A DNA stretch of 36,484 nucleotides from Streptacidiphilus anmyonensis (GCF_000787855.1 NZ_BBPQ01000003.1:133273-169756), one strand, 5' to 3'. Shown: positions 8,147 through 16,213, numbered from the stretch's first letter. Notes: generated by a model from the letters alone, not told the origin. Made by a program: numbers and translations.

Positions 8147-8992
8147 ATGCTCCGCATCGCCGTCCCGAACAAGGGCTCACTCGCCGAACCGGCGGCGGGC
8201 ATGCTCCATGAGGCCGGCTACCGCCAGCGCAAGGACAGCAAGGAGCTGGTCCTGGTCGACCCCGAGAACCGGGTCGAGTTCTTCTACCTGCGCCCCCGCG
8301 ACATCGCGATCTACGTCGGCTCGGGCCGCCTCGACATCGGCTTCACCGGCCGCGACCTGCTGCTCGACTCCGGGGCGGAGGCCGAGGAGGTCCTCTCGCT
8401 GGGCTTCGCCGGCTCGACCTTCCGCTTCGCCGGCCCGCCCGGAGTGGCCGGCAGCGTCAAGGACCTGGAGGGCCGCCGGATCGCCACCTCCTACACCGGC
8501 CTGGTCGAGAAGCACCTGGCCGACGCCGGCATCACGGCCACCGTCACCAAGCTGGACGGCGCGGTCGAGACGGCCGTGCAGCTCGGGGTCGCCGAGGTCA
8601 TCGCCGACGTCGTGGAGACCGGCACCAGCCTGCGCAACGCCGGCATGGAGGTCTTCGGCGAGCCGATCCTGCGCTCCGAGGCCGTCGTCATCCGTCCCCT
8701 CGGCGCGGCCGACGATCCCGCGGTGGACCAGTTCATGCGACGTCTCCAGGGTGTCCTGGTGGCCCGTCGGTACGTGATGATGGATTACGACATCCGTGCC
8801 GAGCACGTCGCGGAAGCGGTCGCGCTCACCCCTGGTCTGGAGTCGCCGACGGTCTCCCCGCTGCACAGCGAGGGCTGGGTGGCGGTCCGGTCCATGGTGC
8901 TGCGTAAGGAGGCTCAGCGGATCATGGACGACCTCTGGAGCATCGGCGCCCGCGCGATCCTGGTCACCGACATCCACGCCTGTCGGCTCTGA
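8147..8992 (+). CDS. hisG: ATP phosphoribosyltransferase, long form (HisG_L)
   Basis: 281 aa, the length of the long form that does not need HisZ. It begins MLRIAVPNKGSLAEPA. The catalytic domains hold DIAIYVGSGRLDIGFTGRDL and the PRPP loop segment EVIADVVETGTSLRNAGMEV. The last about 75 residues (from TPGLESPTVSPL) form the C-terminal regulatory domain used for histidine feedback. It makes phosphoribosyl-ATP from ATP and PRPP, the committed step of histidine synthesis. GAAAGG lies 9 nt upstream of the ATG. The PH-domain gene starts 2 nt after its stop. Confidence 0.96.
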   Translation: MLRIAVPNKGSLAEPAAGMLHEAGYRQRKDSKELVLVDPENRVEFFYLRPRDIAIYVGSGRLDIGFTGRDLLLDSGAEAEEVLSLGFAGSTFRFAGPPGVAGSVKDLEGRRIATSYTGLVEKHLADAGITATVTKLDGAVETAVQLGVAEVIADVVETGTSLRNAGMEVFGEPILRSEAVVIRPLGAADDPAVDQFMRRLQGVLVARRYVMMDYDIRAEHVAEAVALTPGLESPTVSPLHSEGWVAVRSMVLRKEAQRIMDDLWSIGARAILVTDIHACRL

Positions 8993-8993
8993 C

Positions 8994-9458
8994 ATGACCG
9001 CGAGCCCGGGCGTCACCACCGCGCCACCGCTGCCGCGCACCTGGCAGCCGGTCCTGACGCGGGTGGTGCTGCTCGGGCTCGCGGCCCTCTCGGTCGGCTT
9101 CTTCGCCCTGATCGCGGCGATCGGCGCACCGGACTGGCAGCGGCACGACCGCATCGGGATCGGCGGCAGCGGCATCGTCTTCGCCCTGGTCCTGGTGGTG
9201 CTGGCCCGCCCGAAGGCCAAGGCGGACCGCACAGGGCTGACGGTGGTCAACTTCGTGCGCAAGCGCCGACTGGAATGGCCGCAGATCCTCGCCGTCAACC
9301 TCCACCTGGGCGACCCGTGGGTGACCCTCGACCTCACCGACGGCGGGACGTTGGCGGTCGTCGCGATCCAGCCCGGCGCCGGGCGCAAGCAGGCCTGGCG
9401 CATGGCGCAGGAACTGCGCGCCTGCGTCGACGCCTACGGCACGGCGGAGCAGCCCTGA
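8994..9458 (+). CDS. PH domain-containing membrane protein
   Basis: 154 aa. Two hydrophobic helices (about 20-43 and 55-72: VLLGLAALSVGFFALIAAI, GIVFALVLVVLA) precede a bacterial PH-like segment with TGLTVVNFVRKRRLEWPQI and WVTLDLTDGGTLAVVAIQP, the usual beta-strand order of small actinobacterial bPH2 proteins. It starts 2 nt after the hisG stop with no clear SD of its own, so it is probably translated by coupling. Function is unknown; families of this kind sit in the inner membrane with the PH fold in the cytosol. Confidence 0.8.
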   Translation: MTASPGVTTAPPLPRTWQPVLTRVVLLGLAALSVGFFALIAAIGAPDWQRHDRIGIGGSGIVFALVLVVLARPKAKADRTGLTVVNFVRKRRLEWPQILAVNLHLGDPWVTLDLTDGGTLAVVAIQPGAGRKQAWRMAQELRACVDAYGTAEQP

Positions 9459-9505
9459 GGTACGGTTAGGGTCTTTACCAAGCCTTTGGAGAATTCCCAC
9501 CTCCC

Positions 9506-11245
9506 ATGGACCCTCACAGTATTTCCGTGGCCTGGCTGCTGCTCGGCGTCGCCGTGCTGCTGATCCTGGCCAACGGGCTCTTCGTGGCAGCCGAGTTCGC
9601 CCTCATCACCGTGGACCGCGGGGAGGTGGAGCGGGCCGCCGCGGCGGGGGACCGGCGGGCGTCACGCGTGGACGGCGCCCTGCGGACGCTCTCCTTCGAG
9701 CTGTCCGGCGCGCAGCTCGGCATCACCGTGACCTCCCTGCTCGTCGGCATGCTGGCCAACCCGGCGCTCGGACTGCTGCTGGCCCCGCCGCTGCGTGGCA
9801 TCGGAGTGTCGAGAGGCGTGGTCACCGGGGTCGCCGCCGTCGTCGGACTGCTGCTGGCGACCGTCCTGCAGATGGTGATCGGCGAGCTGGTGCCCAAGGG
9901 CTGGGCGATCTCGCGGCCGCTTCAGGCCGCACGCGCCGTCGTCGCGCCGCAGGTGGTCTTCTCCCGGGTGTGCCGACCGCTGATCCTGGTGCTCAACGGG
10001 GCCGCCAACCGGATCGTCCGGGCCCTCGGCATGGAGCCCGCCGAGGAGTTGGCCTCCGCGCGCAGCGCGGAGGAGCTGGTGGCGCTGGCCCGCCACTCCG
10101 CGCACGAGGGCTCGCTGGAGACCGACACCGCGGACCTGTTCGTGCGCACCCTCGGCCTCGCCGAGCTCTCCGCCGAGTCCGTGATGACGCCGCGGGTGGA
10201 CGTCGCGGCCCTGGAGGACCACGCGACCGCCGCCGACGTGCTCAACCTGACCCGGGCGACCGGCCTGTCCCGGTTCCCCGTCTACCGGGAGACGATCGAC
10301 GACGTCGTCGGCGTGGTCACCCTCAAGGACGCGCTCGCGGTCAAGGCCGAGCGGCGCGCCCAGGTGCGCGTCGGCGCGCTGGCCTCGCCGCCGCTGCTGG
10401 TGCCGGAGACGCTGCCCGCCGACCGGCTGCTGGACCTGCTGCGCAGCCGCCAGCAACTCGCCGTCGTCGTCGACGAGTACGGCGGGACGGCCGGGGTGGC
10501 CACCCTCGAGGACATCGTCGAGGAGATGGTCGGCGAGGTCCAGGACGAGCACGACCCGGACGACCTGCCCGAGCTGCGCCCGACCGCGGCCGTCGCCGGC
10601 CACCGGGCCTGGCTCGCCGAGGGCCGCTGCCGCGTCGACGTGCTGGAGACCGTCGGCCTGCACGCGCCCGAAGGCCCGTACGAGACGGTCGCGGGTCTGC
10701 TCGCCGACCTGCTCGGCCGGATCCCCGTGCCCGGCGACGCGGCCGAGCTGCCCGGCTGGCGCCTGACCGCGGTTCAGGTCCACCGCCACCGTACGGAGCT
10801 CGTGCGGCTTGAGCGCCTGGACCACCCCCACGGCGGAAACGGCCACCGGAGTCGCCGCAGCCACCGCGGCCGCGGCGCCGCCGACCGCAGTGCCGCCGAC
10901 CGCGGCAACGGCCATGACGCCCGTGGTGCCCACAAGGTCGACGACGCTCGCGACGGCCGTGACACCCGCAAAACCGACGACGCCCGCGACGCCCATGGCG
11001 GCCAGGACGCCCACCAGCGCGATGACGCTCGCGACGGCCGACACACCCACGGCGTCCATGACCGGTCGGACATCCGGGACGGCCGTGGCGCCCAAGGCAG
11101 CCAAGACGGCCACGACGGGCCCGACGCGCGCGACGGACACGACGGACACGACGGACACGACGGTCGAGGCGGCCGTGAAGGTGGCGCGGGCGATGGCGGT
11201 GCCAGTGGTGCCGGCCGTGGCGGCGAGACGGGCGGCGACCGATGA
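9506..11245 (+). CDS. CNNM/CorC-type (DUF21-CBS-CorC_HlyC) membrane protein with His/Asp-rich tail
   Basis: 579 aa; usual length is about 430-450. A DUF21 membrane domain (about 5-200, with NGLFVAAEFALITVDRGEVE and QLGITVTSLLVGMLANPALG) is followed by a CBS pair (VMTPRVDVAALE, LSRFPVYRETIDDVVGVVTLKD, QQLAVVVDEYGGTAGVATLED) and a CorC_HlyC domain. The family is linked to Mg2+/Co2+ handling. After about residue 445 a 130-residue tail follows, made of Arg/Asp/His/Gly repeats such as DARDGRD and GHDGHDGHDG, which is not part of the family. GGAG is 15 nt before the ATG, a long spacing. The stop overlaps the next CNNM gene by 4 nt. Confidence 0.92.
   Translation: MDPHSISVAWLLLGVAVLLILANGLFVAAEFALITVDRGEVERAAAAGDRRASRVDGALRTLSFELSGAQLGITVTSLLVGMLANPALGLLLAPPLRGIGVSRGVVTGVAAVVGLLLATVLQMVIGELVPKGWAISRPLQAARAVVAPQVVFSRVCRPLILVLNGAANRIVRALGMEPAEELASARSAEELVALARHSAHEGSLETDTADLFVRTLGLAELSAESVMTPRVDVAALEDHATAADVLNLTRATGLSRFPVYRETIDDVVGVVTLKDALAVKAERRAQVRVGALASPPLLVPETLPADRLLDLLRSRQQLAVVVDEYGGTAGVATLEDIVEEMVGEVQDEHDPDDLPELRPTAAVAGHRAWLAEGRCRVDVLETVGLHAPEGPYETVAGLLADLLGRIPVPGDAAELPGWRLTAVQVHRHRTELVRLERLDHPHGGNGHRSRRSHRGRGAADRSAADRGNGHDARGAHKVDDARDGRDTRKTDDARDAHGGQDAHQRDDARDGRHTHGVHDRSDIRDGRGAQGSQDGHDGPDARDGHDGHDGHDGRGGREGGAGDGGASGAGRGGETGGDR
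11131..11163 (+). repeat. 9-bp tandem repeat inside the CNNM tail
   Basis: The unit CGACGGACA occurs three times in a row plus a partial copy (CGACGG). It encodes the GHDGHDGHDG part of the tail. In-frame slippage of such units would change tail length without breaking the gene. Confidence 0.85.
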
Positions 11246-12279
11246 GCGCGCTTGCCCTCTTCTTCGCCGTGCTGCTCCTGCTCGGCAACGCCTTCTTCGT
11301 CGGCGCCGAGTTCGCGCTCGTCTCGGTCCGGCGCAGCCAGGTCGAACCCCTCGCCCAGGCGGGCGACAAGCGCGCGGCCACGGTCCTGCGCGCGCTCGAG
11401 GACGTCTCCGCGATGCTCGCGGCGACCCAACTCGGCATCACCGTCTGCTCCCTGCTGCTCGGCGCGCTCGCCGAGCCCGCGCTCGCCGGCCTGCTGGAAG
11501 GACCGTTCCACGCCCTCGGCCTGCCCGACGCGCTCGTCCACCCGGCCGGATACGTCCTGGCCCTGATGATCGTCGTGGCGCTGCACATGGTGATCGGTGA
11601 GATGGTGCCGAAGAACATCGCACTCGCGACGCCCGAGCGCGCCGCGCTCCGACTCGGCCCGCCGCTGGCCGCGCTCGCCCGCTGGCTGCGTCCGTTCATC
11701 GCCTTCCTCAACGCCCTCGCCAACCTGGTGCTGCGGCTGCTGCGGGTCGAGCCGAAGGACGAGATCGCCGCCGCCTACACCAGCGAGGAGCTGACCCACC
11801 TGCTGCGCGCCTCCCACGCCGCCGGCCTGCTCGGCCGCATGGCGCACGAGCGCCTGGAGGACGCCCTGGAGCTGGGCCTGCGCCCGGTGCGGGAGGTGGT
11901 GATGCCGAGCGCCAAGCTCGTCACCGTCGACAGGGCCGTCACCGCCGGCCGGATCGAGGAGCTCGCGGTGCGCACCGGCTACTCCCGCTTCCCGGTCGTC
12001 GGCGACCGCGGCGCCTTCCTCGGCTACCTGCACGTCAAGGACGTGCTGGAGCTGGACGACGCCGACGAGCAGGTGCCCGACCGGCTCTGGCGGCCCATCA
12101 TCACCCTCTCCGGCGACCTTCCGCTCGACGACGCCCTCGGCGCGATGCGCCGCTCGGCCGCGCATCTGGCCGGCGTCGTCGACGCCGACGGGGTGACGCT
12201 CGGCCTGGTGGCGCTGGAGGATGTCCTGGAGGAACTGGTGGGGGAGGTCCACGATCCGGACCACCGGGCCCATGGCTAA
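11242..12279 (+). CDS. CNNM/CorC-type (DUF21-CBS) membrane protein, shorter paralogue
   Basis: 345 aa. DUF21 membrane domain (about 1-185: GNAFFVGAEFALVSVRRSQVE, QLGITVCSLLLGALAEPALA, VALHMVIGEMVPKN) followed by a CBS pair (VVMPSAKLVTVD, GYSRFPVVGDRGAFLGYLHVKDVL, AHLAGVVDADGVTLGLVALED). It lacks the CorC_HlyC domain of its neighbour and stops straight after the second CBS motif. The ATG lies in the stop codon of the upstream paralogue, so the two are co-translated and may form a heteromer. The expected role is metal-ion transport or its regulation in the membrane. Confidence 0.93.
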   Translation: MSALALFFAVLLLLGNAFFVGAEFALVSVRRSQVEPLAQAGDKRAATVLRALEDVSAMLAATQLGITVCSLLLGALAEPALAGLLEGPFHALGLPDALVHPAGYVLALMIVVALHMVIGEMVPKNIALATPERAALRLGPPLAALARWLRPFIAFLNALANLVLRLLRVEPKDEIAAAYTSEELTHLLRASHAAGLLGRMAHERLEDALELGLRPVREVVMPSAKLVTVDRAVTAGRIEELAVRTGYSRFPVVGDRGAFLGYLHVKDVLELDDADEQVPDRLWRPIITLSGDLPLDDALGAMRRSAAHLAGVVDADGVTLGLVALEDVLEELVGEVHDPDHRAHG

Positions 12280-12304
12280 GCTGACCACCGATCGAACAGA
12301 TCAG

Positions 12305-12329
12305 CAGAACCAACAGAACCAACAGAACA
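12305..12329 (+). repeat. Short direct repeats upstream of the ABC operon
   Basis: CAGAACCAA occurs twice in tandem (12305-12322), followed by a third partial CAGAACA. It is an A-rich island in a GC-rich context, in the leader of the ABC ATPase gene. It could be a regulator site or only a low-complexity leader. Confidence 0.6.
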
Positions 12330-12356
12330 CGGCAACATTCGGGGGAGTGTGAGCAG

Positions 12357-13283
12357 GTGAGCGATCGACGTCTCGAAGTCGACGCCCTGTCCAAGCGGTA
12401 CGGCGACACCGTCGCGCTGGACCGCATGAGCTTCGACGTGCGGGCCGGGGAGATCTTCGGCTTCGTCGGCAGCAACGGCGCCGGCAAGACCACCACGATG
12501 CGCATCATCCTCGGTGTGCTGGCCGCCGACGGCGGAGAGGTGCGCTGGGACGGCGTCCCGGTGGACCAGGAGACGCGCAGCCGGATCGGCTACATGCCGG
12601 AGGAGCGCGGCCTCTACCCGCGCATGAAGGTCGGCGAGCAGCTGACCTACCTGGCCCGCCTGCACGGACTCGGCGCGGCGGAGGCGGCTGAGGCCGTGCG
12701 TTCGTGGACCGAGCGTCTCGGCGTCCACGCCCGTTTCGGCGACGAGGTGCAGAAGCTGAGCCTCGGCAACCAGCAGCGCGTGCAGCTGGCCGCGGCACTC
12801 GTGCACAACCCGGAGATACTCGTCCTCGACGAGCCCTTCTCCGGGCTGGACCCGGTGGCCGTCGACGTGATGAGCCAGGTGCTGCGCGAGAAGGCCGCCG
12901 AGGGCATCCCCGTCATCTTCTCCAGCCACCAGCTCGACCTGGTCGAGCGGCTGTGCGACCGCGTCGGCATCGTCCGCGCGGGCACGATGGTCGCCTGCGA
13001 CACCGTGGAGCGGTTGCAGGCGTCCGGTGGCGAGGAGTTGCTGGTGCACGCGCCCGCCGCGCCCGAGGGCTGGGCGTCGGGCCTCACCGGCGTCACCGTC
13101 CGCGGCCGGGAGAACGGCCGCACCGTGCTGGCCCTCGACGAGGGCGCGGACGACCAGGCCGTCCTCGCGGCGGCCCTGGCCACCGGCCCGGTCACCGAGT
13201 TCGCCCGCCGGCGCTCCTCGCTGACCGAGCTGTTCCGGCACGTGGTGAGCGCGGAGACGAACACGGGGGAGACCGAGAAGTGA
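12357..13283 (+). CDS. ABC transporter ATP-binding protein (NatA/YhaQ-like)
   Basis: 308 aa from a GTG, with GGGGGAG 9 nt upstream. Walker A GSNGAGKTT (38-46), Q-loop region GYMPEERGLYP, signature LSLGNQQR (135-142), Walker B ILVLDE (155-160) with PFSGLDP, and H-loop SSHQ. The signature is the LSxGNQQ form common in ABC-2 exporters of the NatA/YhaQ type rather than LSGGQ. A DUF4162-like C-terminal domain (about 215-300) ends in SSLTELFRHVV. Its stop overlaps the permease start. The substrate is unknown; NatAB exports Na+, and YhaQP is a related two-gene exporter. Confidence 0.94.
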   Translation: MSDRRLEVDALSKRYGDTVALDRMSFDVRAGEIFGFVGSNGAGKTTTMRIILGVLAADGGEVRWDGVPVDQETRSRIGYMPEERGLYPRMKVGEQLTYLARLHGLGAAEAAEAVRSWTERLGVHARFGDEVQKLSLGNQQRVQLAAALVHNPEILVLDEPFSGLDPVAVDVMSQVLREKAAEGIPVIFSSHQLDLVERLCDRVGIVRAGTMVACDTVERLQASGGEELLVHAPAAPEGWASGLTGVTVRGRENGRTVLALDEGADDQAVLAAALATGPVTEFARRRSSLTELFRHVVSAETNTGETEK

Positions 13284-14455
13284 GCAAGGGCAACCACCAG
13301 AGCGGGCAGCTGACCAACCTCGAGGCGGTCCGGCTGGTCGCCGGCCGTGAGATGTCGGTGCGCCTGCGGTCCAAGGCGTTCAGGATCCTGCTCGGCATCA
13401 CCGCCCTCGCCTTCCTCGCGGTGCCGATCATCACCAAGCTCGCCGCCTCCGGCCCGACGACGCAGCACGTCGCCGTGGTCCAGGCGGACGCCGACTACGG
13501 CCAGGGACTCGAGAACCTGGCCGACAAGCTGCACCAGAAGGTCGCCGTCACCGTCGTCTCCGACCAGGCGGCCGGCACGGCCGCGGTCCGCGACGGCAAG
13601 GCCGACGCGTTCGTGGTCTCCCATGGCGCGGACGGCACCCAGGTGACGGTGAAGAAGTCCCTGCCGGACTCCCTGCAGACGCTCTTCTCCTTCGCGGGCG
13701 CGGCCGAGCAGGGCCCGCCGCCGGCCTCCCAGCAGGTCCACACGACCACCCTGCAGAAGACCGACCCGCAGCAGGGCCAGAAGATCGCCATCGCCATCAC
13801 GGCCGGTCTGCTGATGTACCTCATCCTGATGACGGTCGGTCAGATGGTGGCCCAGGGCGTCGTCGAGGAGAAGACCAGCCGCGTCGTCGAGCTCCTGCTC
13901 GCCACGATCAAGCCGTGGCAGCTGCTCGCCGGCAAGGTCGCGGGCGTCGCCGTGGTCGGCGCGATCCAACTCGTCGTCCCCGGCGTGCTGGGCCTCGCCG
14001 TCGGCATGGCCGACGGCCAGCTCAGCGTCTCGCTCAGCGCGTCGGTCGGCAGCCTGCTGTGGACCCTGGCGTGGTTCGCGGCCGGCTTCTGGCTCTACGC
14101 GATGATCTTCGCCTCGGCGGGCGCGATGGTCTCCCGCCAGGAGGACCTCGGCGGGGTGATGGCCCCCATCATGATGCCGCTCATCGCCGGCTGGGTGGTG
14201 GCCATCTCCATCCTGCCCACCAACCCGGACAGCGGCCTCGGCGAGATCCTCTCGTTCGTCCCGCTCACCGCCCCGGTCCTGATGCCGATGCGCTGGGCGC
14301 TCGGCGTCGCCCCCGTCTGGCAGGTCCTGGTCGCCCTGGCCCTCACCCTCGCCTGCGGCGTCTTCGTCCTCCGCTTCGCCGGCCGCATCTACCGCAACAG
14401 CGTCCTCCGCAGCGGCGCCCGCGTCCCCCTCCGGGAGGCACTGAAGGCCGCGTGA
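13280..14455 (+). CDS. ABC-2 type permease (NatB/YhaP-like)
   Basis: 391 aa from a GTG overlapping the ATPase stop. One hydrophobic helix (about 33-50, ILLGITALAFLAVPII) is followed by a soluble external domain (about 55-165, VAVVQADADYGQGLENLA onward). The rest (about 170-375) has five or six membrane helices with the family motif VVEEKTSRVVELLLATIKPW. This matches ABC-2 permeases of the NatB class. A bidirectional hairpin follows. It forms a two-component exporter with the preceding ATPase; the substrate is not evident. Confidence 0.93.
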   Translation: MSKGNHQSGQLTNLEAVRLVAGREMSVRLRSKAFRILLGITALAFLAVPIITKLAASGPTTQHVAVVQADADYGQGLENLADKLHQKVAVTVVSDQAAGTAAVRDGKADAFVVSHGADGTQVTVKKSLPDSLQTLFSFAGAAEQGPPPASQQVHTTTLQKTDPQQGQKIAIAITAGLLMYLILMTVGQMVAQGVVEEKTSRVVELLLATIKPWQLLAGKVAGVAVVGAIQLVVPGVLGLAVGMADGQLSVSLSASVGSLLWTLAWFAAGFWLYAMIFASAGAMVSRQEDLGGVMAPIMMPLIAGWVVAISILPTNPDSGLGEILSFVPLTAPVLMPMRWALGVAPVWQVLVALALTLACGVFVLRFAGRIYRNSVLRSGARVPLREALKAA

Positions 14456-14467
14456 CGCCCCACCGAC

Positions 14468-14496
14468 GTGCGGCTCCCCTCTCGGGGGAGCCGCAC
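14468..14496. terminator. Bidirectional terminator hairpin
   Basis: A perfect 12-bp stem, GTGCGGCTCCCC (14468-14479) with GGGGAGCCGCAC (14485-14496), loop TCTCG, lies between the convergent permease and merR genes and can serve both. Confidence 0.8.
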
Positions 14497-14545
14497 ACGG
14501 TCGTGAATTCGCTGGTCGACTCCGTGCTCCAGAGCCACGATGCGC

Positions 14546-14908
14546 CTATGGACCAACCCGCCCCGCTTCCGCGAGGAGCTCGTCGACCAGGCGACGTGAG
14601 TGCTCCAGCCCCGCGATCGACTCGTCCAAGCGCCTGCGCTGCCGGGCCAGGCGGGTGACCATCTCCGGGCACTGCGGCAGCAGTCGCCCCGCGTCGTACC
14701 CCACGCACGGCAGCATGACCGCGATGTTCGCGGTGTTCAGACCCGCGGCGAGCAGCGCCCGGATGGTGTCGACCCGCGCCACGTCCGACTCCTGATAGCG
14801 ACGCCGGCCCGCGGTCGTCCGGTCAGGCGCCAGCAGCCCGCGCTCCTCGTAGTACCGCAACAGCCGCTCCGGCACTCCGGAACGGGCGGCGAGTTCGCCG
14901 ATCTGCAT
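14546..14908 (-). CDS. MerR-family transcriptional regulator
   Basis: 120 aa. The N-terminal winged HTH is typical: MQIGELAARSGVPERLLRYY, EERGLLAPDRTTAGRRRY, ESDVARVDTIRALLAAGLNT. A dimerisation helix (TRLARQRRRLDESIAGLEHS) ends the protein. The effector domain is very short, with two cysteines (CVGYDAGRLLPQC) that could sense redox or metal state; this is inference. GGGGAGGGGGAG lies just before the ATG. It is divergent from the SDR gene and a MerR-type promoter lies between, so it probably controls that gene. Confidence 0.93.
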   Translation of the reverse strand: MQIGELAARSGVPERLLRYYEERGLLAPDRTTAGRRRYQESDVARVDTIRALLAAGLNTANIAVMLPCVGYDAGRLLPQCPEMVTRLARQRRRLDESIAGLEHSRRLVDELLAEAGRVGP

Positions 14909-14947
14909 CCGCGCTCCCCCTCCCCACCTGCGACGATGCCGCAGGGC

Positions 14948-14979
14948 TTGCTCCTCACACCGATGAGAGGACCTACGGT
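14948..14979 (+). promoter_or_regulatory. MerR-type operator/promoter of the SDR gene
   Basis: TTGCTC (14948-14953) and TACGGT (14974-14979) are separated by 20 bp, longer than the usual 17. The spacer carries an imperfect dyad, TCCTCA with TGAGAGGA. An overlong spacer with a central dyad is the hallmark of promoters that MerR proteins untwist. Confidence 0.65.
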
Positions 14980-15017
14980 CGTCGCGTTCAACACCACGCG
15001 AGTCGGAGGAGATTCCC

Positions 15018-15680
15018 ATGCCAGGACTAGTCATCGTCGGCGCCGGACCGGGCCTGGGCGCCTCGATCGCCGCGCGGTTCGGGCGCGAGGGCCTCCCCGT
15101 CACGGCGATCGCCCGCAGCGAAGCCGTACACGAGGTCGCCGCCGCGGTGCGCACGCAGTCCTCTGCTCCGGTGCTCGCCCTGCGCGCCGACAGCACCGAC
15201 CGTACCGCGCTCTACGCCGCCGTCGACGCAGCCGTGGACGCGCACGGCGTGCCCGACGTCCTCGTCTACAACGCCGCGATCATCCAGGCGGACCGGCCCG
15301 GCGAACTGAGCACGCAGCAGCACCTGGAGGCGTGGTCGGTGAACGTGCTCGGCGCGATGGACGCGGCGACGTACCTGGCCCCGCGGATGGCCCGGACCGG
15401 CGGCGGCACGGTGATCATCACCGGTGGCATGCCGCAACCCCTGGGCCGCAGCACGAGCCTGTCCCTCGGCAAGGCCGGTGTCCGCGCGCTCACCCGGATC
15501 CTCGACCAGGAGTACCGCCACCTCGGCGTGCACGTGGCCACCGTCACCGTGGACTGCGCCGTCGTGCCGGGCACCGACGCGGACCCCGACCTGATCGCCG
15601 AGCACTACTGGGCTCTGCACCAGCAGCCGCAGGCGCAGTGGCAACACGAGGTCGTGCACTCGACCTCAGCCTCGGCGTGA
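15018..15680 (+). CDS. SDR-family NAD(P)-binding protein with altered catalytic site
   Basis: 220 aa Rossmann protein. The nucleotide loop is GAGPGLGASIAARFG near the N-terminus, then LRADSTD (adenine loop) and VYNAAI (in place of NNAG). The usual YxxxK reads LSLGK, with the Tyr replaced by Leu, and the upstream catalytic Ser position is also unclear (ITGGMPQP). It may therefore be a divergent reductase or a binding protein. GGAGGAG lies 6-8 nt before the ATG. It sits behind the MerR-type promoter and is followed by a wrbA remnant and an MIase-like gene. Confidence 0.85.
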   Translation: MPGLVIVGAGPGLGASIAARFGREGLPVTAIARSEAVHEVAAAVRTQSSAPVLALRADSTDRTALYAAVDAAVDAHGVPDVLVYNAAIIQADRPGELSTQQHLEAWSVNVLGAMDAATYLAPRMARTGGGTVIITGGMPQPLGRSTSLSLGKAGVRALTRILDQEYRHLGVHVATVTVDCAVVPGTDADPDLIAEHYWALHQQPQAQWQHEVVHSTSASA

Positions 15681-15719
15681 AGCAAGCCACCCACCCCACC
15701 ACCTCGAAACGGAGAACTC

Positions 15720-15870
15720 CTGTGCGCCGAGGACATCGAGTGGGCCGACGCGGTGCCCTTCGGCTCCCGACGCCCAGGGCGACAACCCCGTCGACGACAC
15801 CACCCGCACCGCCGCCCGTATCCAGGCCGAGCGCGTCGTCAAGATCACCGCACAGCTCAGGGCCGCCTGA
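15720..15870 (+). pseudogene. Decayed WrbA-like NAD(P)H:quinone oxidoreductase fragment
   Basis: Two short pieces of a flavodoxin-fold quinone reductase survive in different frames. From 15729 one frame reads EDIEWADAVPFGS, matching the family segment before its TPTRFG flavin loop. From 15769 the next frame reads DAQGDNPVDDTTRTAARIQ and ends ITAQLRAA with a TGA at 15868-15870, matching the family C-terminus. The about 100 residues expected between them, and the N-terminal half, are absent, and the junction is out of frame. A SD-like GGAG precedes the remnant. It appears to be an internal deletion in a gene that once sat between the SDR and MIase genes. Confidence 0.65.
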
Positions 15871-15910
15871 CCGAGCGTCAATCGTCACACCTGCATCAGA
15901 AGGAGAAGCC

Positions 15911-16213
15911 ATGAAGGAATTCCTGGTCGAACTCACCACCACGGTGCCCGAGGGCACCGACCCGGCCGAGGTCGAGCGTCGGCGCGCGGCCGAAGCCGTC
16001 CGCGCTGCGGAACTGGCCCGCGCCGGCCACCTGGTCCGGCTGTGGCGCCCCGTGGGCGAGCTGCGCAGCATCGGTCTCTGGCGGGCCGCCGACGAGGCCG
16101 AGCTGTACGAGAAGGTGCTCGGCACGCTTCCGCTGTGGCCGTGGATGACCTCGACGGTCACCTCCCTCCACTCGCACCCCAATGACCCGGCCGGAGTCGC
16201 CGACGCGGTCTGA
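15911..16213 (+). CDS. Muconolactone delta-isomerase-like protein
   Basis: 100 aa, the size of the MIase family (about 96). It begins MKEFLVELTTTVPEGTDPAE and has ARAGHLVRLWRPVGELRSIGLWRA, then LYEKVLGTLPLWPWMTSTVT and a C-terminal HPNDP, in the order seen in the ferredoxin-like MIase fold. Classical members isomerise muconolactone in catechol catabolism, but no other beta-ketoadipate gene is nearby. The family also occurs beside SDR and quinone-reductase genes in actinomycetes, so a small-molecule or dimeric accessory role is as likely. AGGAGAAG lies just before the ATG. Confidence 0.85.
   Translation: MKEFLVELTTTVPEGTDPAEVERRRAAEAVRAAELARAGHLVRLWRPVGELRSIGLWRAADEAELYEKVLGTLPLWPWMTSTVTSLHSHPNDPAGVADAV

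Noticed and set aside
12305-12329. CRISPR-like or iteron array
   Set aside because: Only two full 9-bp units without spacers; too short for either.
15911-16213. Complete catechol (beta-ketoadipate) pathway
   Set aside because: Only an MIase-like gene is present; no cat or pca partner genes are nearby.
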